Positions 26,823 through 36,501 of a DNA stretch of 64,000 nt are shown here, in pieces. The stretch comes from Tellurirhabdus bombi (GTDB lineage: Bacteria > Bacteroidota > Bacteroidia > Cytophagales > Spirosomataceae): the NCBI RefSeq assembly GCF_021484805.1, contig NZ_CP090557.1, positions 3,856,001-3,920,000 on the forward strand, in the 5' to 3' direction. The position numbers and the translations under genes are program-made. The stretch's first letter is position 1. Every line of letters starts with the position of its first letter. The notes beneath the pieces are model-generated. The model made no database searches. It was not told where the DNA came from and saw only the letters and a program-made list of their open reading frames with translations.

Positions 26823-27643
26823 GCAGTCAGATCGGCTGTTTGGTCCAGAAACTCGCTTATAACTTCCAAAACCCCGTTTTCATCATTGCTCTTTGCCGTA
26901 AACTGGGCTACTTTTTTAACGTCGGGGTGCGCGTTAGCCATCGCGTACGAATGGTGCGCCTGCTGCATCATTTCCAGGTCGTTGAGGTAATCGCCGAACA
27001 CCATGGTTTGGTCGAAAGTAACGCCAAAATGTGCTTGCACCACGTTCAGAGCGCGGCCCTTATCGGCTAGCTTGTGCGACATATCCAGCCAGATTGGCCC
27101 CGAAACTTTCACCTGCAATGCATCGCTCAGGTGCTGAAAATACGGGTAACTATTTTTTTCAGAACCGCTTAAATCACAGACGGTAACTTTCAAAAACTGG
27201 TCATCTTTAACGTCGAGCAAATCATTCACGATTTCAAAGCGTTCGAAATACAGTCGTAGACGATTTACCAGTTCGGGATCTGATGTTTCGATGTAAGCCC
27301 GTTTTTTTCCGCATATAATTGGGAATGTATTCGGGATAGTCCGCGCTATCTGAATCAGCTCCTTAACGGTGTCGGCGGGCAAATCCTGCACCAATAATTC
27401 GGTCTCTTTGTAAACGACATAGCTGCCATTTTCCGCGATAAAAATCATCTCATCTTTGATTAAATCGAATCGCTTTTGCAGGTTGAAAAATTGACGGCCA
27501 CTGGCTGCTGCGAATAAAATTCCCTGATTCTTCAACTGGCTGAATACCGTAAAAAAAGTCGGGCCAAGCTCGCCTTTGGTGTTTAGCAGCGTCCCGTCCA
27601 TGTCGGTAGCAATCAGCTTTATATCTGGCACTATTTTCTCCAT
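26819..27643 (-). CDS. Cof-type HAD-superfamily sugar phosphatase
   Basis: Cytoplasmic phosphatase of the Cof/YidA class (HAD type IIB), which usually dephosphorylates sugar phosphates or cofactor intermediates. From the ATG at 27643 it has 274 residues. Motif I is IATDMDGTLLN with the nucleophile Asp and acid Asp; motif II is the Ser in FAAASGRQF; motif III is Lys in ADKGRALNVV; motif IV is VFGDYLNDLEMM. The C2 cap lies between motifs II and III. A longer frame to 27676 would begin with TTG and overlap a perfect -7 box, so the ATG at 27643 is preferred. Its stop codon shares CTAG with the stop of the convergent gene. Confidence 0.9.
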   Translation of the reverse strand: MEKIVPDIKLIATDMDGTLLNTKGELGPTFFTVFSQLKNQGILFAAASGRQFFNLQKRFDLIKDEMIFIAENGSYVVYKETELLVQDLPADTVKELIQIARTIPNTFPIICGKKRAYIETSDPELVNRLRLYFERFEIVNDLLDVKDDQFLKVTVCDLSGSEKNSYPYFQHLSDALQVKVSGPIWLDMSHKLADKGRALNVVQAHFGVTFDQTMVFGDYLNDLEMMQQAHHSYAMANAHPDVKKVAQFTAKSNDENGVLEVISEFLDQTADLTA

Positions 27644-27673
27644 TATTTCTATCTTTAAGGGCGATAAGTTAGC

Positions 27674-27681
27674 CAAAAATA
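27674..27681 (-). promoter_or_regulatory. Bacteroidota -7 box upstream of the Cof-type phosphatase
   Basis: On the minus strand the octamer is TATTTTTG, a perfect TAnnTTTG, about 30 bases upstream of the ATG at 27643. No good -33 element is seen at the usual distance. It excludes the longer TTG start of the gene, which would lie inside the box. Confidence 0.45.
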
Positions 27682-27701
27682 ACCTTGACCATATGCCTTC
27701 G

Positions 27702-27730
27702 TTTGTTGTTATTTGCTGTTATTAGGTTTA
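27702..27730 (+). promoter_or_regulatory. Promoter of the secreted NTF2-like gene
   Basis: TTTG at 27702-27705, a 17-base spacer, then TAGGTTTA at 27723-27730 (one mismatch to TAnnTTTG). The predicted start of transcription is about 10 bases before the ATG at 27747, consistent with that start codon. Confidence 0.5.
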
Positions 27731-27746
27731 CCCATTGATTTATTAC

Positions 27747-28166
27747 ATGATGAAATCGTTCAGTCCTATTTTCACCTTCCTGCTGACTCTTCTCTTCGGG
27801 GGCCTGTCTTTGCACCTGCAAGCCCAGAGCAAGACAATTCCCGAGCAACTGGCCCAGCAGCAACTCGACGCGTACAATGCCCGTGATGTAGAAGCTTTTT
27901 TGAAACCTTATGCCGATACGGTCGCGATTTATTCGTTACCGGAGCACAAGCTGATCGCGAAGGGAAAGGAGCAGATGCGGACTATTTATGCCACCATGTT
28001 CAAGACGAGAACCAAGCTGCACTGCGATTTGCGCAACCGAATTGTAGAGGGCAACGTGGTGATCGACCACGAACACATCACGGGTTCCCGCCCCGATCCT
28101 TTTGATGCAGTGGCCGTCTATTACATCGCTGGCGATAAGATTGCCAAGGTTTATTTTTTCCGGTAA
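27747..28166 (+). CDS. Secreted SnoaL/NTF2-like protein
   Basis: Exported protein of 139 residues with a signal peptide (FLLTLLFGGLSLHLQAQ) and an NTF2-like alpha+beta fold: the helix EQLAQQQLDAYNARDVEAFLKPYADTV is the characteristic opening, followed by a strand-rich second half ending VAVYYIAGDKIAKVYFFR. SnoaL-like proteins of this sort are small-ligand binders or enzymes; no catalytic set can be named here, so the function is unknown. ATG at 27747 (or the next codon at 27750) is preferred over a TTG at 27735 because the latter would precede the expected transcription start. It is monocistronic, with a terminator after it. Confidence 0.85.
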   Translation: MMKSFSPIFTFLLTLLFGGLSLHLQAQSKTIPEQLAQQQLDAYNARDVEAFLKPYADTVAIYSLPEHKLIAKGKEQMRTIYATMFKTRTKLHCDLRNRIVEGNVVIDHEHITGSRPDPFDAVAVYYIAGDKIAKVYFFR

Positions 28167-28180
28167 ACCGGCCAAAAGCC

Positions 28181-28210
28181 AGTGCGCGAAGGAAGTCTCC
28201 TTCGCGCACT
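28181..28210. terminator. Hairpin terminator between the convergent NTF2-like gene and pgl
   Basis: Perfect 13-bp stem (AGTGCGCGAAGGA at 28181-28193 with 28198-28210) and a 4-base loop. It lies 15 bases after the plus-strand stop and 5 bases before the end of pgl, so it should end both the NTF2-like transcript and the pentose phosphate operon. Confidence 0.85.
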
Positions 28211-28214
28211 AAAA

Positions 28215-28967
28215 TTATTCGTCGTCTTCAGCTTCTGTTTCCAGACGGGCAGCCGCAGCCTCGTCTAAAAACCACTGCATTTCTCCATCTATCGGATCAA
28301 TGAGCTGAGCCGGGTATTTTTCAAAGTTATTCTCTTCTTCCAGCACAATATGCACCGCCTCGGCTTTGCTTTCGCCGTAAACCAAAAAGGCAACCTGATG
28401 GGCCTGATTGATCAGAGGAGCAGTCAGCGTGATGCGATACACGTTTTTTTCTGGTAAGAAAACTTCTTTCACCGTAGCCGCCTCTTCGGCCAGAACCGAC
28501 GTATTCGGAAACAACGAAGCCGTGTGTGCATCATCGCCCAAACCCAGCAAGATCAGATCAAAACGGGCTTTATCAGACTGAAAACGAGTCTGAATCACTT
28601 CGGCATACTTTGCTGCCGCTTCGGCTGGAGGCAAGGTTGTGTCTACCGTAAAGATGTTTTCGGCAGGAATGCGCAGTGGCTCGAACAAGGCTTTTTTGGC
28701 CATCAAGGCGTTACTCTCCAGATCGTCAGCGGGCACGTAGCGCTCATCCCCGAAAAAGAAATAAACCTTATTCCAATCCACCTGGCTGCTGAATTCCGAC
28801 GACGCCAGCAGCTCATACAATTTCTTGGGCGAGCTTCCCCCCGAAAGAGCCACGGTAAATTCGCTTTTTTCGTCGATGGCTTTCTGCGCCATATCCACAA
28901 AAGAATCGGCCAAAGACAGCAAAACTTCGTCGGCTGTTTCGTAAATATAAATGGCTATTTCCTGCAT
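28215..28967 (-). CDS. pgl: 6-phosphogluconolactonase
   Basis: Hydrolyses 6-phosphogluconolactone to 6-phosphogluconate, the second step of the oxidative pentose phosphate pathway, in the cytoplasm. The family motifs FTVALSGGSSPKKLYELL, VYFFGDERYVP and LILLGLGDDAHTASLFPN are all present. Length is about 250 residues, normal for the DevB type. The acidic C-terminal tail (about the last 10 residues) is an addition without known role. The ATG at 28967 overlaps the zwf TGA by one base (TGATG), indicating coupled translation. It is the last gene of the pentose phosphate operon, with a terminator immediately downstream. Confidence 0.95.
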   Translation of the reverse strand: MQEIAIYIYETADEVLLSLADSFVDMAQKAIDEKSEFTVALSGGSSPKKLYELLASSEFSSQVDWNKVYFFFGDERYVPADDLESNALMAKKALFEPLRIPAENIFTVDTTLPPAEAAAKYAEVIQTRFQSDKARFDLILLGLGDDAHTASLFPNTSVLAEEAATVKEVFLPEKNVYRITLTAPLINQAHQVAFLVYGESKAEAVHIVLEEENNFEKYPAQLIDPIDGEMQWFLDEAAAARLETEAEDDE

Positions 28968-30481
28968 CAATGTTTTCCGTTTAAAGGTAGCGTAAACCAG
29001 TGAAAGCCATCGCGGGCAATGAGGGCTTCGGCATTTTCAGGTCCCCAGGAACCCGCCGTATAATTCGGAAAGCTCAGGCTCTTTTTATTTTCCCAGGCGT
29101 GCAGAATCGGCATAATCAACTCCCAAGCCGCTTCGACCTGATCGCCCCGCATAAACAACGTCTGGTCTCCCAGCATCGTGTCTAGCAATAGGGTTTCATA
29201 CGCCTCAGGCGGTTTTCCTTCGTAGGTGCCACTGTAATCGAATACCATATCCACCGGATTCAGAACCATCTCCAGACCTGGCCGCTTGGCCTGTACCTGA
29301 AGACGAATACTCATTTCGGGCTGAATGCTGATAATCAGTCGGTTTTGTTGCCAGTTTTCAATGGCTTCCTGCGGAAAAACGCAGTGCGGCACGCTCTTGA
29401 ATTGAATCGTAATAACCGAAGCCGATTGGCTCAGGTGCTTGCCCGTGCGCACGTAGAAAGGAACGCCCTGCCAACGCCAGCTATCCACAAAGAACTTGAC
29501 GGCAGCAAACGTTTCCGTGTTTGAATCGGGGGCTACTTCGGGTTCGTGGCGGTAACCAGCCACTTCTTTGCCTTCGATCCAGCCGTGACCATATTGTCCA
29601 CGAACGGCTGAATTCTGAATTTCTTCGCCTGTGAATCGCCGCATGGCCCGGAGCACGTCTACCCGGCGGTTGCGTACTTCATCCGCATCGAAATTAATGG
29701 GCGCTTCCATCGCGATCAGACAAAGCAATTGAAGAATGTGGTTTTGCACCATATCCCGCATTGCTCCCGAGCCGTCGTAATACCCGCCCCGATCTTCAAC
29801 GCCGAGTTGCTCAGTTACTGAAATCTGGACGTGTTCGATAAAGTTCCGGTTCCAGAGCGGTTCCAGAATGGCATTGGCAAAACGGAAAGCCATGATGTTC
29901 TGCACCGTTTCTTTGCCCAGATAATGGTCGATGCGGTAGATCTGGCGTTCGTCGAATAAGCCCTGTAGCAGTTTGTTTAACGCTTTTGCCGATTCGAGAT
30001 CGTGTCCAAATGGTTTTTCGATCACAATCCGGGTACGTTCGGCATAGGCTTCCAAGCCATTTTTTGCCACATTCTCCGCAATAATCGGGAAGAAATTTGG
30101 CGAAACGGCCAGGTAATGAATCACATTCGCATTCTGCTTCCAGTCTTCCTGGTAGGCCTGAATCCGGCTGTCCAGTTCCTGGTACGTTTTTGCGTTATTT
30201 AAATCAGAAACCTGATAATAGACATTCTTCGAGAAGACATCCCACTGCTCTTTCTTGATCTTCCCGTTTCTCGAAAACTTGTTGATTCCTTCCGCGAGCT
30301 TCTCCCGAAATTCGTCGTCGTTCAGTTTCGTACGTCCGGTCCCGATGATGGAAAAGTGTTCGGGCAGCCATCCATCCAGAAACAAATTGTACAAGGCTGG
30401 CGCTAGTTTACGCCAGGCCAGGTCGCCCGTTCCACCGAAAATAACAAATACGGTTGGTTCGGCTTTACTGTTTGTTTTCAT
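28967..30481 (-). CDS. zwf: Glucose-6-phosphate 1-dehydrogenase
   Basis: Oxidises glucose 6-phosphate to the lactone with reduction of NADP (or NAD), the committed step of the oxidative branch. At 504 residues it has the N-terminal nucleotide-binding motif [14 protein letters not shown] (about 12-25), the active-site signature RIDHYLGKE with the catalytic His, and the EKPFGHD substrate loop. The coenzyme fingerprint reads GGTGDLA where many homologues have GASGDLA. It sits between gnd (13-base gap) and pgl (1-base overlap), so the oxidative enzymes are expressed together. Confidence 0.96.
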   Translation of the reverse strand: MKTNSKAEPTVFVIFGGTGDLAWRKLAPALYNLFLDGWLPEHFSIIGTGRTKLNDDEFREKLAEGINKFSRNGKIKKEQWDVFSKNVYYQVSDLNNAKTYQELDSRIQAYQEDWKQNANVIHYLAVSPNFFPIIAENVAKNGLEAYAERTRIVIEKPFGHDLESAKALNKLLQGLFDERQIYRIDHYLGKETVQNIMAFRFANAILEPLWNRNFIEHVQISVTEQLGVEDRGGYYDGSGAMRDMVQNHILQLLCLIAMEAPINFDADEVRNRRVDVLRAMRRFTGEEIQNSAVRGQYGHGWIEGKEVAGYRHEPEVAPDSNTETFAAVKFFVDSWRWQGVPFYVRTGKHLSQSASVITIQFKSVPHCVFPQEAIENWQQNRLIISIQPEMSIRLQVQAKRPGLEMVLNPVDMVFDYSGTYEGKPPEAYETLLLDTMLGDQTLFMRGDQVEAAWELIMPILHAWENKKSLSFPNYTAGSWGPENAEALIARDGFHWFTLPLNGKH

Positions 30482-30494
30482 TTAAAAAGAGGTT

Positions 30495-31922
30495 TTACGG
30501 CTTGCTGGGCAAAGGCATCCAGTTGGTGTGGAATACGCCTTCTTTTCCAATCAATTCGTAGGTATGAGCACCAAAATAATCGCGTTGCGCCTGGATCAGA
30601 TTGGACGGCATGTTCTCGCTCTGGAACGTTTCGAAGTAAGTCAGCGAAGCCGCCAAAGCCGGAATGGCAATACCCGCCCCCAGGGAAGTAGACACCACCG
30701 AACGCGTAGCCGGTAAAATTTCCTGAACCAAGGTACTCACCTGACCGTCCAGCAACAGATTCTCCAGATTAGGCTCGGCTTTGTACGCATTGTAAATATC
30801 GTTCAATAAGGTCGACCGAATGATACAGCCTCCCCGCCAGATTTTGGCAATTTCGGACAGTTGCAGGTCGTAACTATAGGTAGCCGATGCCCGCGTCAGC
30901 AGGTGCAAGCCCTGGGCATAGGTCACAATTACGCTGAAATAAAGCGCCTGTTCCAAATCGCTCAGAAACGCTTCCTGATCGACGTTGAGTACTGGTTTTT
31001 TATCGCCGTATAACTGGGCCGCTTCGGTTCTCACCGATTTGTACTTTGACAGATTGCGCATGGCCACCGCCATGTCAATGGTTGGAATGGGTACTTCCAG
31101 ATCCATCGCTACCTGCGAGGTCCACTTCCCGGTACCTTTCGAACGGGCCTGGTCTTTGATGTCGTTCACCAGCAGGTGGTCAGCGCCTTCGGCCTTAACC
31201 ATAAAAATATCGCGGGTAACCTCGATCAGGAATGACTGCAAACGCCCTTCGTTCCATTTGGCGAAAAGTTGCTGAATGGCAGCATCTTCCAGTTGCAGGC
31301 CCTTACGCAGAATCTCGTAGGTTTCGGCAATAAGCTGCATCAATCCGTACTCAATCCCGTTGTGCACCATCTTTACGAAATGGCCTGACGCGCCCGGCCC
31401 GACGTAGGTTACGCAGGGATCACCGTCCACTTTGGCCGCAATGGCTTCAAAGATCGGTTTCAGGGTCAGGTACGCCTCTTTATCGCCACCGGGCATCATG
31501 CTGGGGCCTTTCCGCGCGCCTTCTTCCCCTCCGGAGATACCCATACCGAAAAAGTGGAAACCCTCCGAATCCAAAGCCTGGTCCCGAAGCACGGTATCGG
31601 TGAAGTGCGAATTTCCGCCGTCAATGATGATATCCCCTGCCTTCAAGAACGGCTTCACGTTGCTGATTACGTTGTCAACCGGCTTACCGGCGGGCACGAG
31701 CATCATGATCGCCCGGGGCTTGGTCAGACTCTGAACCATTTCCTCCAGGTTGGTAAATCCTTTCACGGGTTTGCCTTCGCCTTCTTTTTCAAACAAAGCA
31801 ACCTGTGCGGCACTAATGTCATAACCCGCCACCGGAACTCCGTGGCTAGCCATGTTTAACAACAAGTTACGGCCCATTGTACCAAGACCGATCATTCCAA
31901 AATTATAGGTTGCCTCTGCCAT
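30495..31922 (-). CDS. gnd: 6-phosphogluconate dehydrogenase, decarboxylating
   Basis: Converts 6-phosphogluconate to ribulose 5-phosphate and CO2 with reduction of NADP. The 475-residue protein has the Rossmann motif GLGTMGRN near the N-terminus, the substrate loop GISGGEEGARKGPSMMPGG, catalytic Lys in HFVKMVHNGIEYGLMQ, and the IKDQARSKGTGKW region before the helical C-terminal dimerisation domain. Length fits the full-length (GndA) form rather than the short form. Its first 20 bases overlap the 3' end of the HAD phosphatase gene, and zwf follows after 13 bases. Confidence 0.96.
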   Translation of the reverse strand: MAEATYNFGMIGLGTMGRNLLLNMASHGVPVAGYDISAAQVALFEKEGEGKPVKGFTNLEEMVQSLTKPRAIMMLVPAGKPVDNVISNVKPFLKAGDIIIDGGNSHFTDTVLRDQALDSEGFHFFGMGISGGEEGARKGPSMMPGGDKEAYLTLKPIFEAIAAKVDGDPCVTYVGPGASGHFVKMVHNGIEYGLMQLIAETYEILRKGLQLEDAAIQQLFAKWNEGRLQSFLIEVTRDIFMVKAEGADHLLVNDIKDQARSKGTGKWTSQVAMDLEVPIPTIDMAVAMRNLSKYKSVRTEAAQLYGDKKPVLNVDQEAFLSDLEQALYFSVIVTYAQGLHLLTRASATYSYDLQLSEIAKIWRGGCIIRSTLLNDIYNAYKAEPNLENLLLDGQVSTLVQEILPATRSVVSTSLGAGIAIPALAASLTYFETFQSENMPSNLIQAQRDYFGAHTYELIGKEGVFHTNWMPLPSKP

Positions 31923-32559
31923 TTAACTCATGCAAGTTTATCGGTTCGTCTTTCAGTTTTTCCAGGATGGTTTTAGTGGATTCAAAATCTTTGTGCTGCA
32001 TGGCTTTGATTCCCAATTTACGGGCGGCCTCTACCAGCATCGAACGATCGTCAAAATAGATGCATTGCTCAGGACGCGCCTGAGCAATGCCCATTGCCAA
32101 CCGAAAGATACCGGGGTCGGGCTTTCGCATACCAACTTCGCAGGAAGAAATAAATGCGTCGAAAAGGCGGTGCAGTTTAAATTTTTTGATGCGGTATTCA
32201 TTCAACTCCCGACCCTCGTTGTTGATCGAGATGATGCGAATAGGCGGATTTTCCTTTTTCCACTCAATAAGCCACGACAGAAGATTGGGTAATTCCTGCG
32301 ATTGAGCAAACATGAATGCTTTGAAATCCTCCCGGGTAAATTCGCGCGGTTGATTGAATATGACCGTATCCAGGTATTCATCCAGCGTAATTCGACCGAT
32401 TTCATACGTATTGAACATAAAATCGTGCAATACATCCATCTCGGCATAATCAAAGCCGAATTCGCTGGCCGCCGCCTGCCGGGACTCGTGCCCCCACCCA
32501 TTGGTAAGCAGCACACCACCTATATCAAGAAAAAGGAATTTTAGGGGTGCAAGATCCAT
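31903..32559 (-). CDS. HAD-family phosphatase inside the pentose phosphate operon
   Basis: HAD type IA hydrolase of 218 residues. Motif I is FLFLDIGGVLLTN with the nucleophile Asp; the second position is Gly as in the DxGGVL branch (YihX-like). Motif II is ISINNEGRE (Ser/Asn), motif III the Lys in GMRKPDPGIF, and motif IV CIYFDDRSMLVEAA. It is locked into the operon: 2 bases after tal and overlapping gnd by 20 bases. A sugar-phosphate clean-up (metabolite repair) role is a reasonable inference from that position, but the substrate cannot be read from the sequence. Confidence 0.85.
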   Translation of the reverse strand: MDLAPLKFLFLDIGGVLLTNGWGHESRQAAASEFGFDYAEMDVLHDFMFNTYEIGRITLDEYLDTVIFNQPREFTREDFKAFMFAQSQELPNLLSWLIEWKKENPPIRIISINNEGRELNEYRIKKFKLHRLFDAFISSCEVGMRKPDPGIFRLAMGIAQARPEQCIYFDDRSMLVEAARKLGIKAMQHKDFESTKTILEKLKDEPINLHELNGRGNL

Positions 32560-32561
32560 GA

Positions 32562-33668
32562 TCAGGCATTTTGGAGTGCTTTTTTCTGCGTGCCGATAGC
32601 TTCCAGCAGCTTATCGTAGGGTTTGTTGAACTTATCGATGCCTTCATCTTCCAGCTTTTGCGTAACGTCAGCCAGATCGATGCCTGCTTCTTTCAGTTTT
32701 TCCAGTAAGCTAGTCGCTTTATCCAGATCATCTTCCAGACGGCTTTGCGCATCGCCGTGATCCCGGAATGCCTCCAAAGTTTCCATCGGCACGGTATTAA
32801 CGGTTTTTGGCCCAATCAGCGCCTCCACGTATTTTGTATCCGAGAAAGCAGGGTTTTTACTGCTGGTACTGGCCCAGAGCAACCGCTGCGGTCTAGCGCC
32901 TTTTTCTTCAAGTTTAGCGAAGCGTTCGCTACCGAAAACCCGCTTGTAAATTTCGTAGGCTTTCCGGGCCGATGCAATAGCAACCTCGCCCTTGTACTCA
33001 CCCAGGCCTTTTTCATCCAGCAATGGATCAACCATCACATCAATACGGCTCAGGAAAAAACTGGCTACCGACGCAATTCCATCGATGGACTGGCCCGCCG
33101 CCAGACGATCTTCCAGACCCGACAGGTAGGCATCCGTCACGGCTTCGTAGCGTTCCAGTCCGAACAGCAGCGTTACATTGACGTTGATTCCTTCGCTGAT
33201 GACTTTGCGAATGGCTGGCAACCCTTCCGCAGTGCCCGGAATTTTGATCATTACGTTATCCCGTCCTACTTTTTCCCAGAGCTCAAGCGCCTGCTTGATG
33301 GTTCCTTCCGTGTCCAGGGCCAGGTGTGGCGACACTTCCAGACTCACGTAGCCATCGGCTCCTTTTACTTCTTCTTCTTCGTAAACGGGCTTGAAAATAT
33401 CAGCCGCCCGTTGAATATCGCTCACTGCCAGGGCGTAGAAAATGGCTTCGTCATTTTTCCCTTCCTGCGCCAGTTTTTTTATATCCTCGTCGTAATCAGA
33501 ACTACTGCTGATCGCTTTTTCAAAAATTGCCGGATTCGATGTAATACCCCGAACACCGTCTTCGTCGATCAGTTTTTGCAGATCGCCGGAGTCCATAATT
33601 TTCCGGTCAATGAAATCCAGCCAGATGCTCTGGTCGAAATCATGAATACGTTTAACTTTGTTTTCCAT
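32562..33668 (-). CDS. tal: Transaldolase
   Basis: Transfers a dihydroxyacetone unit between sedoheptulose 7-phosphate and glyceraldehyde 3-phosphate in the non-oxidative pentose phosphate branch. The active-site Lys lies in VMIKIPGTAEGLPA, the early motif is GVRGITSNPAIFEKAI, and NVNVTLLFGLERYEAV and FLSRIDVMVD follow. At 368 residues it belongs to the long Tal (transaldolase/bifunctional-related) subfamily rather than the 220-residue form, with an extended C-terminus. It precedes the HAD gene by 2 bases and follows rpiB by 63 bases. Confidence 0.95.
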   Translation of the reverse strand: MENKVKRIHDFDQSIWLDFIDRKIMDSGDLQKLIDEDGVRGITSNPAIFEKAISSSSDYDEDIKKLAQEGKNDEAIFYALAVSDIQRAADIFKPVYEEEEVKGADGYVSLEVSPHLALDTEGTIKQALELWEKVGRDNVMIKIPGTAEGLPAIRKVISEGINVNVTLLFGLERYEAVTDAYLSGLEDRLAAGQSIDGIASVASFFLSRIDVMVDPLLDEKGLGEYKGEVAIASARKAYEIYKRVFGSERFAKLEEKGARPQRLLWASTSSKNPAFSDTKYVEALIGPKTVNTVPMETLEAFRDHGDAQSRLEDDLDKATSLLEKLKEAGIDLADVTQKLEDEGIDKFNKPYDKLLEAIGTQKKALQNA

Positions 33669-33731
33669 TATTGATAAGTAATTGATGGTGAATAGGTAAG
33701 TACAAACGAATTATTCAAGACAAACAATCCG

Positions 33732-34178
33732 CTATTCGTTTTCTAACTGGATAACCTTTTCTAACCGACGCTGGTGCCGTTCGGCGCCGGTAAATTTTGC
33801 CTCCAGAAATGTTTGGATAAATTCTTCCGCTACCCGAAAACCCGTTATCCGGCCACCCAGACAAAGCAGGTTCATGTCGTCATCTTCCACGCCCTGATGC
33901 GCCGAAAAATGGTCATTGATCAGGCAAGCGCGTACGCCAGCAATCTTGTTGGCGACAATGGCTGCCCCCACCCCGCTGCCACAAACGGCAATGCCGCGTT
34001 CAACCTGCTTGCTGGCCACGGCTCGGGCCAGGGGAATAATTAAGTCCGGGTAATCGTCCAGTTTATCTTCCTGATAGGCGCCAAAATCAACGACTTCGTA
34101 GCCTAAATCAGTTAGAAAAGGGCGAATAATTTCCTTAAGCGCGTATCCTCCGTGATCGGCGGCGATTCCTACTTTCAT
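33732..34178 (-). CDS. rpiB: Ribose 5-phosphate isomerase B
   Basis: Interconverts ribulose 5-phosphate and ribose 5-phosphate. Motifs: AADHGGYALKE at residues 6-16 (phosphate and substrate binding), the active-site Cys66 in AVCGSGVGAAIVANK, and the NDHFSAHQGVEDDDMN loop with the conserved His. The 148-residue length is typical of RpiB. It is the second gene of the operon, between tkt and tal. Confidence 0.94.
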   Translation of the reverse strand: MKVGIAADHGGYALKEIIRPFLTDLGYEVVDFGAYQEDKLDDYPDLIIPLARAVASKQVERGIAVCGSGVGAAIVANKIAGVRACLINDHFSAHQGVEDDDMNLLCLGGRITGFRVAEEFIQTFLEAKFTGAERHQRRLEKVIQLENE

Positions 34179-34209
34179 GGTGAATGAACGTTTAGATGCA
34201 GATGCTGGC

Positions 34210-36222
34210 TTATTTGCCCAGCAAAGCTTTGGCTTTTTTCACGATATTCTCCACTGTAAAGCCAAATTTTTTAAATAAATCTTCGGCGGGCGCCGACTCC
34301 CCAAAGGTAGTCATCCCGATAATATCTCCTTCGTCGGTGACGTATTTATGCCAACCAAGCACCGACCCTGCCTCCACCGCCAGACGTTTCCGCAACGCTT
34401 TCGGGAAAACTGACTCTTTATAACTATCTTCCTGCCGGTCGAACAGCTCCCAGGAGGGCATACTTACCACGCGGGCCGCAATGGACTCACTTTTCAGCTT
34501 TTCCTGCGCCTGCAACAGCAACGATACCTCGGAGCCAGTCCCCATCAGAATAAGTTGCGGTTCGCCATCTGCTTCCGACAAGATATACGCCCCTTTTTCC
34601 AGTTCTGTTGCTTTGGTGTATTTATCCTGATCAATCACGGGCAGTCCCTGACGAGTTAATATAATGGCAACGGGTCCGCCCGGGTGCTGAATCGCCACGC
34701 GCCATGCCTGGGCCGTTTCGTTGGCATCCGCCGGACGAATCACAACCAAGTTAGGAATAGCCCGCAACGAGATAAGCTGTTCAATCGGCTGGTGCGTGGT
34801 TCCATCTTCGCCAAGGCCGATGCTATCGTGCGTATAAATAAAAATCGGTCTGATTTTCATGATCGCTGCCAGGCGAATGGGTGGTCGCATGTATTCCGAA
34901 AAGATCAGAAATGTCGCTCCGTAGGGAATAATTCCTTTGGTAACGGCTAGTCCATTCAGGACTGAGCCCATGGCGTGTTCCCGAACGCCAAAGTGGAAGT
35001 TTCGTCCTTCCCGGTTTTCGGAAGAGAAAGACTTATATCCTTTAAGGTCGGTATTGGTCGATGGCGACAAATCCGCCGATCCGCCGATCAAGTGGGGCAA
35101 ACCGTCGGCGATGGCGTTAAGCACCTCCCCCGACGCTTTCCGAGTAGCTATCTTACCGTCTTCCGCTTTGAAAACCGGCAGCTTTTCGTCCCAGCCTTTC
35201 GGTAGTTTGCCATTACTAACCCACTCAAACTCTTCGGCCAGTTCGGGATACTCTTTTTTGTATTGCTTATACAACTCGTTCCACGCCTGCTCTTTCTTGG
35301 CGCGTTCTTTGCCAACGTTGCGGTAGTAGTCGAGTACTTCCTGGGGCACGTCGAACGATTTATCCGGATCGAAGCCCAGGTTTTTCTTTACCAGTTTTAC
35401 TTCATCTTCGCCGAGTGGAGAACCATGCGCGTCAGCCGTATCCGCTTTATTGGGGCTGCCGTAGCCAATGTGCGTGCGCACTTTAATAAGAGAAGGCCGC
35501 TTGGTTTCGGCCTGGGCTGCTTTCAGTGCTTCCGACAGCGCCTCCAGATCGTTACCATCGGGTACGACCTGCACGTGCCATCCATAGGCCATAAAGCGTT
35601 GGGCCACATCCTCGTCAAACGTCAGATCCGTTGTACCCTCGATGGAAATGTGGTTATCGTCGTAGAAATAAATCAGGTTGCCCAATTGCAGGTGGGCAGC
35701 CATCGAAGCCGCCTCAGACGTGACGCCTTCCATCATGTCGCCATCACTGCAAATGGCGTAAATTTTATAATCGAATAGTGGAAAATCAGGCTTGTTGTAA
35801 CGAGCAGCCAGGTGATACATGCCGATGGCAAAGCCTACCCCGTTGGCAAAGCCCTGCCCCAGCGGACCCGTTGTGATTTCAACGCCTTTCGACAAGCCAT
35901 ATTCCGGGTGACCTGGCGTTTCGCTGTCGAGCTGGCGGAAATTCTTTATTTCGTCTAAACTAAGTTCATAACCAGTGAGGTACAGGAACGAATACTGCAA
36001 CATACACCCGTGCCCGGCCGACAAGATGAACCGGTCGCGGTTGGGCCAGTCGGGATTTTCGGGATTGTAATTCATGGTTTTCGCCCAGAGAACATGTCCC
36101 ATTGGCGCCGCCCCCATCGGTAGCCCAGGGTGACCAGAATTGGCTTTCTGAACGGCATCAGCGGATAATACCCGCACGGTATTGATGCCTAATTCTTCAA
36201 TTGATTCGGTTTTAGTACTCAT
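34210..36222 (-). CDS. tkt: Transketolase
   Basis: Thiamine-diphosphate enzyme transferring two-carbon units between sugar phosphates. The 670-residue single chain has the PP-domain motif [22 protein letters not shown] (ThDP and Mg binding; Gly-Asp-Gly style CSDGDMMEG), the early [17 protein letters not shown] and [10 protein letters not shown] segments with catalytic His residues, the Pyr-domain FGVREHAMG with the catalytic Glu, and the [18 protein letters not shown] loop. It is the first gene of the pentose phosphate operon; the 120 bases upstream must hold the promoter, but no clean TAnnTTTG was found. A tRNA gene and terminator lie beyond. Confidence 0.96.
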   Translation of the reverse strand: MSTKTESIEELGINTVRVLSADAVQKANSGHPGLPMGAAPMGHVLWAKTMNYNPENPDWPNRDRFILSAGHGCMLQYSFLYLTGYELSLDEIKNFRQLDSETPGHPEYGLSKGVEITTGPLGQGFANGVGFAIGMYHLAARYNKPDFPLFDYKIYAICSDGDMMEGVTSEAASMAAHLQLGNLIYFYDDNHISIEGTTDLTFDEDVAQRFMAYGWHVQVVPDGNDLEALSEALKAAQAETKRPSLIKVRTHIGYGSPNKADTADAHGSPLGEDEVKLVKKNLGFDPDKSFDVPQEVLDYYRNVGKERAKKEQAWNELYKQYKKEYPELAEEFEWVSNGKLPKGWDEKLPVFKAEDGKIATRKASGEVLNAIADGLPHLIGGSADLSPSTNTDLKGYKSFSSENREGRNFHFGVREHAMGSVLNGLAVTKGIIPYGATFLIFSEYMRPPIRLAAIMKIRPIFIYTHDSIGLGEDGTTHQPIEQLISLRAIPNLVVIRPADANETAQAWRVAIQHPGGPVAIILTRQGLPVIDQDKYTKATELEKGAYILSEADGEPQLILMGTGSEVSLLLQAQEKLKSESIAARVVSMPSWELFDRQEDSYKESVFPKALRKRLAVEAGSVLGWHKYVTDEGDIIGMTTFGESAPAEDLFKKFGFTVENIVKKAKALLGK

Positions 36223-36343
36223 TATTTTAAAAGCGTGAAGGGAAAAATGAAGCGAATGGCTAACCTAAACACAATTATTTAACCCGCCAAAAGAAGGTTT
36301 GTTCAAGTTAGTTTCCGGGGGAAAGGAGCGCGGGCGGCAAAAA

Positions 36344-36377
36344 AAAAGCCTCAAACTGCTAAGAGTCTGAGGCTTTT
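36344..36377 (-). terminator. Terminator of the tRNA-Val transcript
   Basis: Ten-base stem AAAAGCCTCA (36344-36353) with TGAGGCTTTT (36368-36377), followed on the minus strand by a T-run. It begins 4 bases after the 3' end of the tRNA. Confidence 0.85.
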
Positions 36378-36380
36378 AAG

Positions 36381-36455
36381 TAGGACGTAGCGGGCTCGAA
36401 CCGCTGACCTCCGCCCTGTCAAGGCGGCGCTCTGAACCAACTGAGCTAACATCCT
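36381..36455 (-). tRNA. tRNA-Val (anticodon GAC)
   Basis: Seventy-five bases on the minus strand fold as a standard tRNA: acceptor AGGATGT/ACGTCCT with one G-T pair, D-stem GCTC/GAGC, anticodon stem CCGCC/GGCGG with loop TTGACAG giving anticodon GAC, and T-arm AGCGG-TTCGAGC-CCGCT. Discriminator base A. The CCA end is not encoded. A terminator follows directly. Confidence 0.95.
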
Positions 36456-36501
36456 TTCTGGACACATGCTGCGCCATTTGGGTGTGCAAAAGTAGCCAAA
36501 T

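Noticed and set aside
26820-27676. TTG start for the Cof-type phosphatase at 27676
   Set aside because: The codon lies inside a perfect -7 box; ATG at 27643 gives the family N-terminus.
32745-33674. 309-codon frame antisense to transaldolase
   Set aside because: Exact antisense shadow of a well-identified enzyme, a result of codon bias; similar shadows lie opposite tkt (35263-35778), the asparaginase gene (48572-49162) and the RND pump gene.
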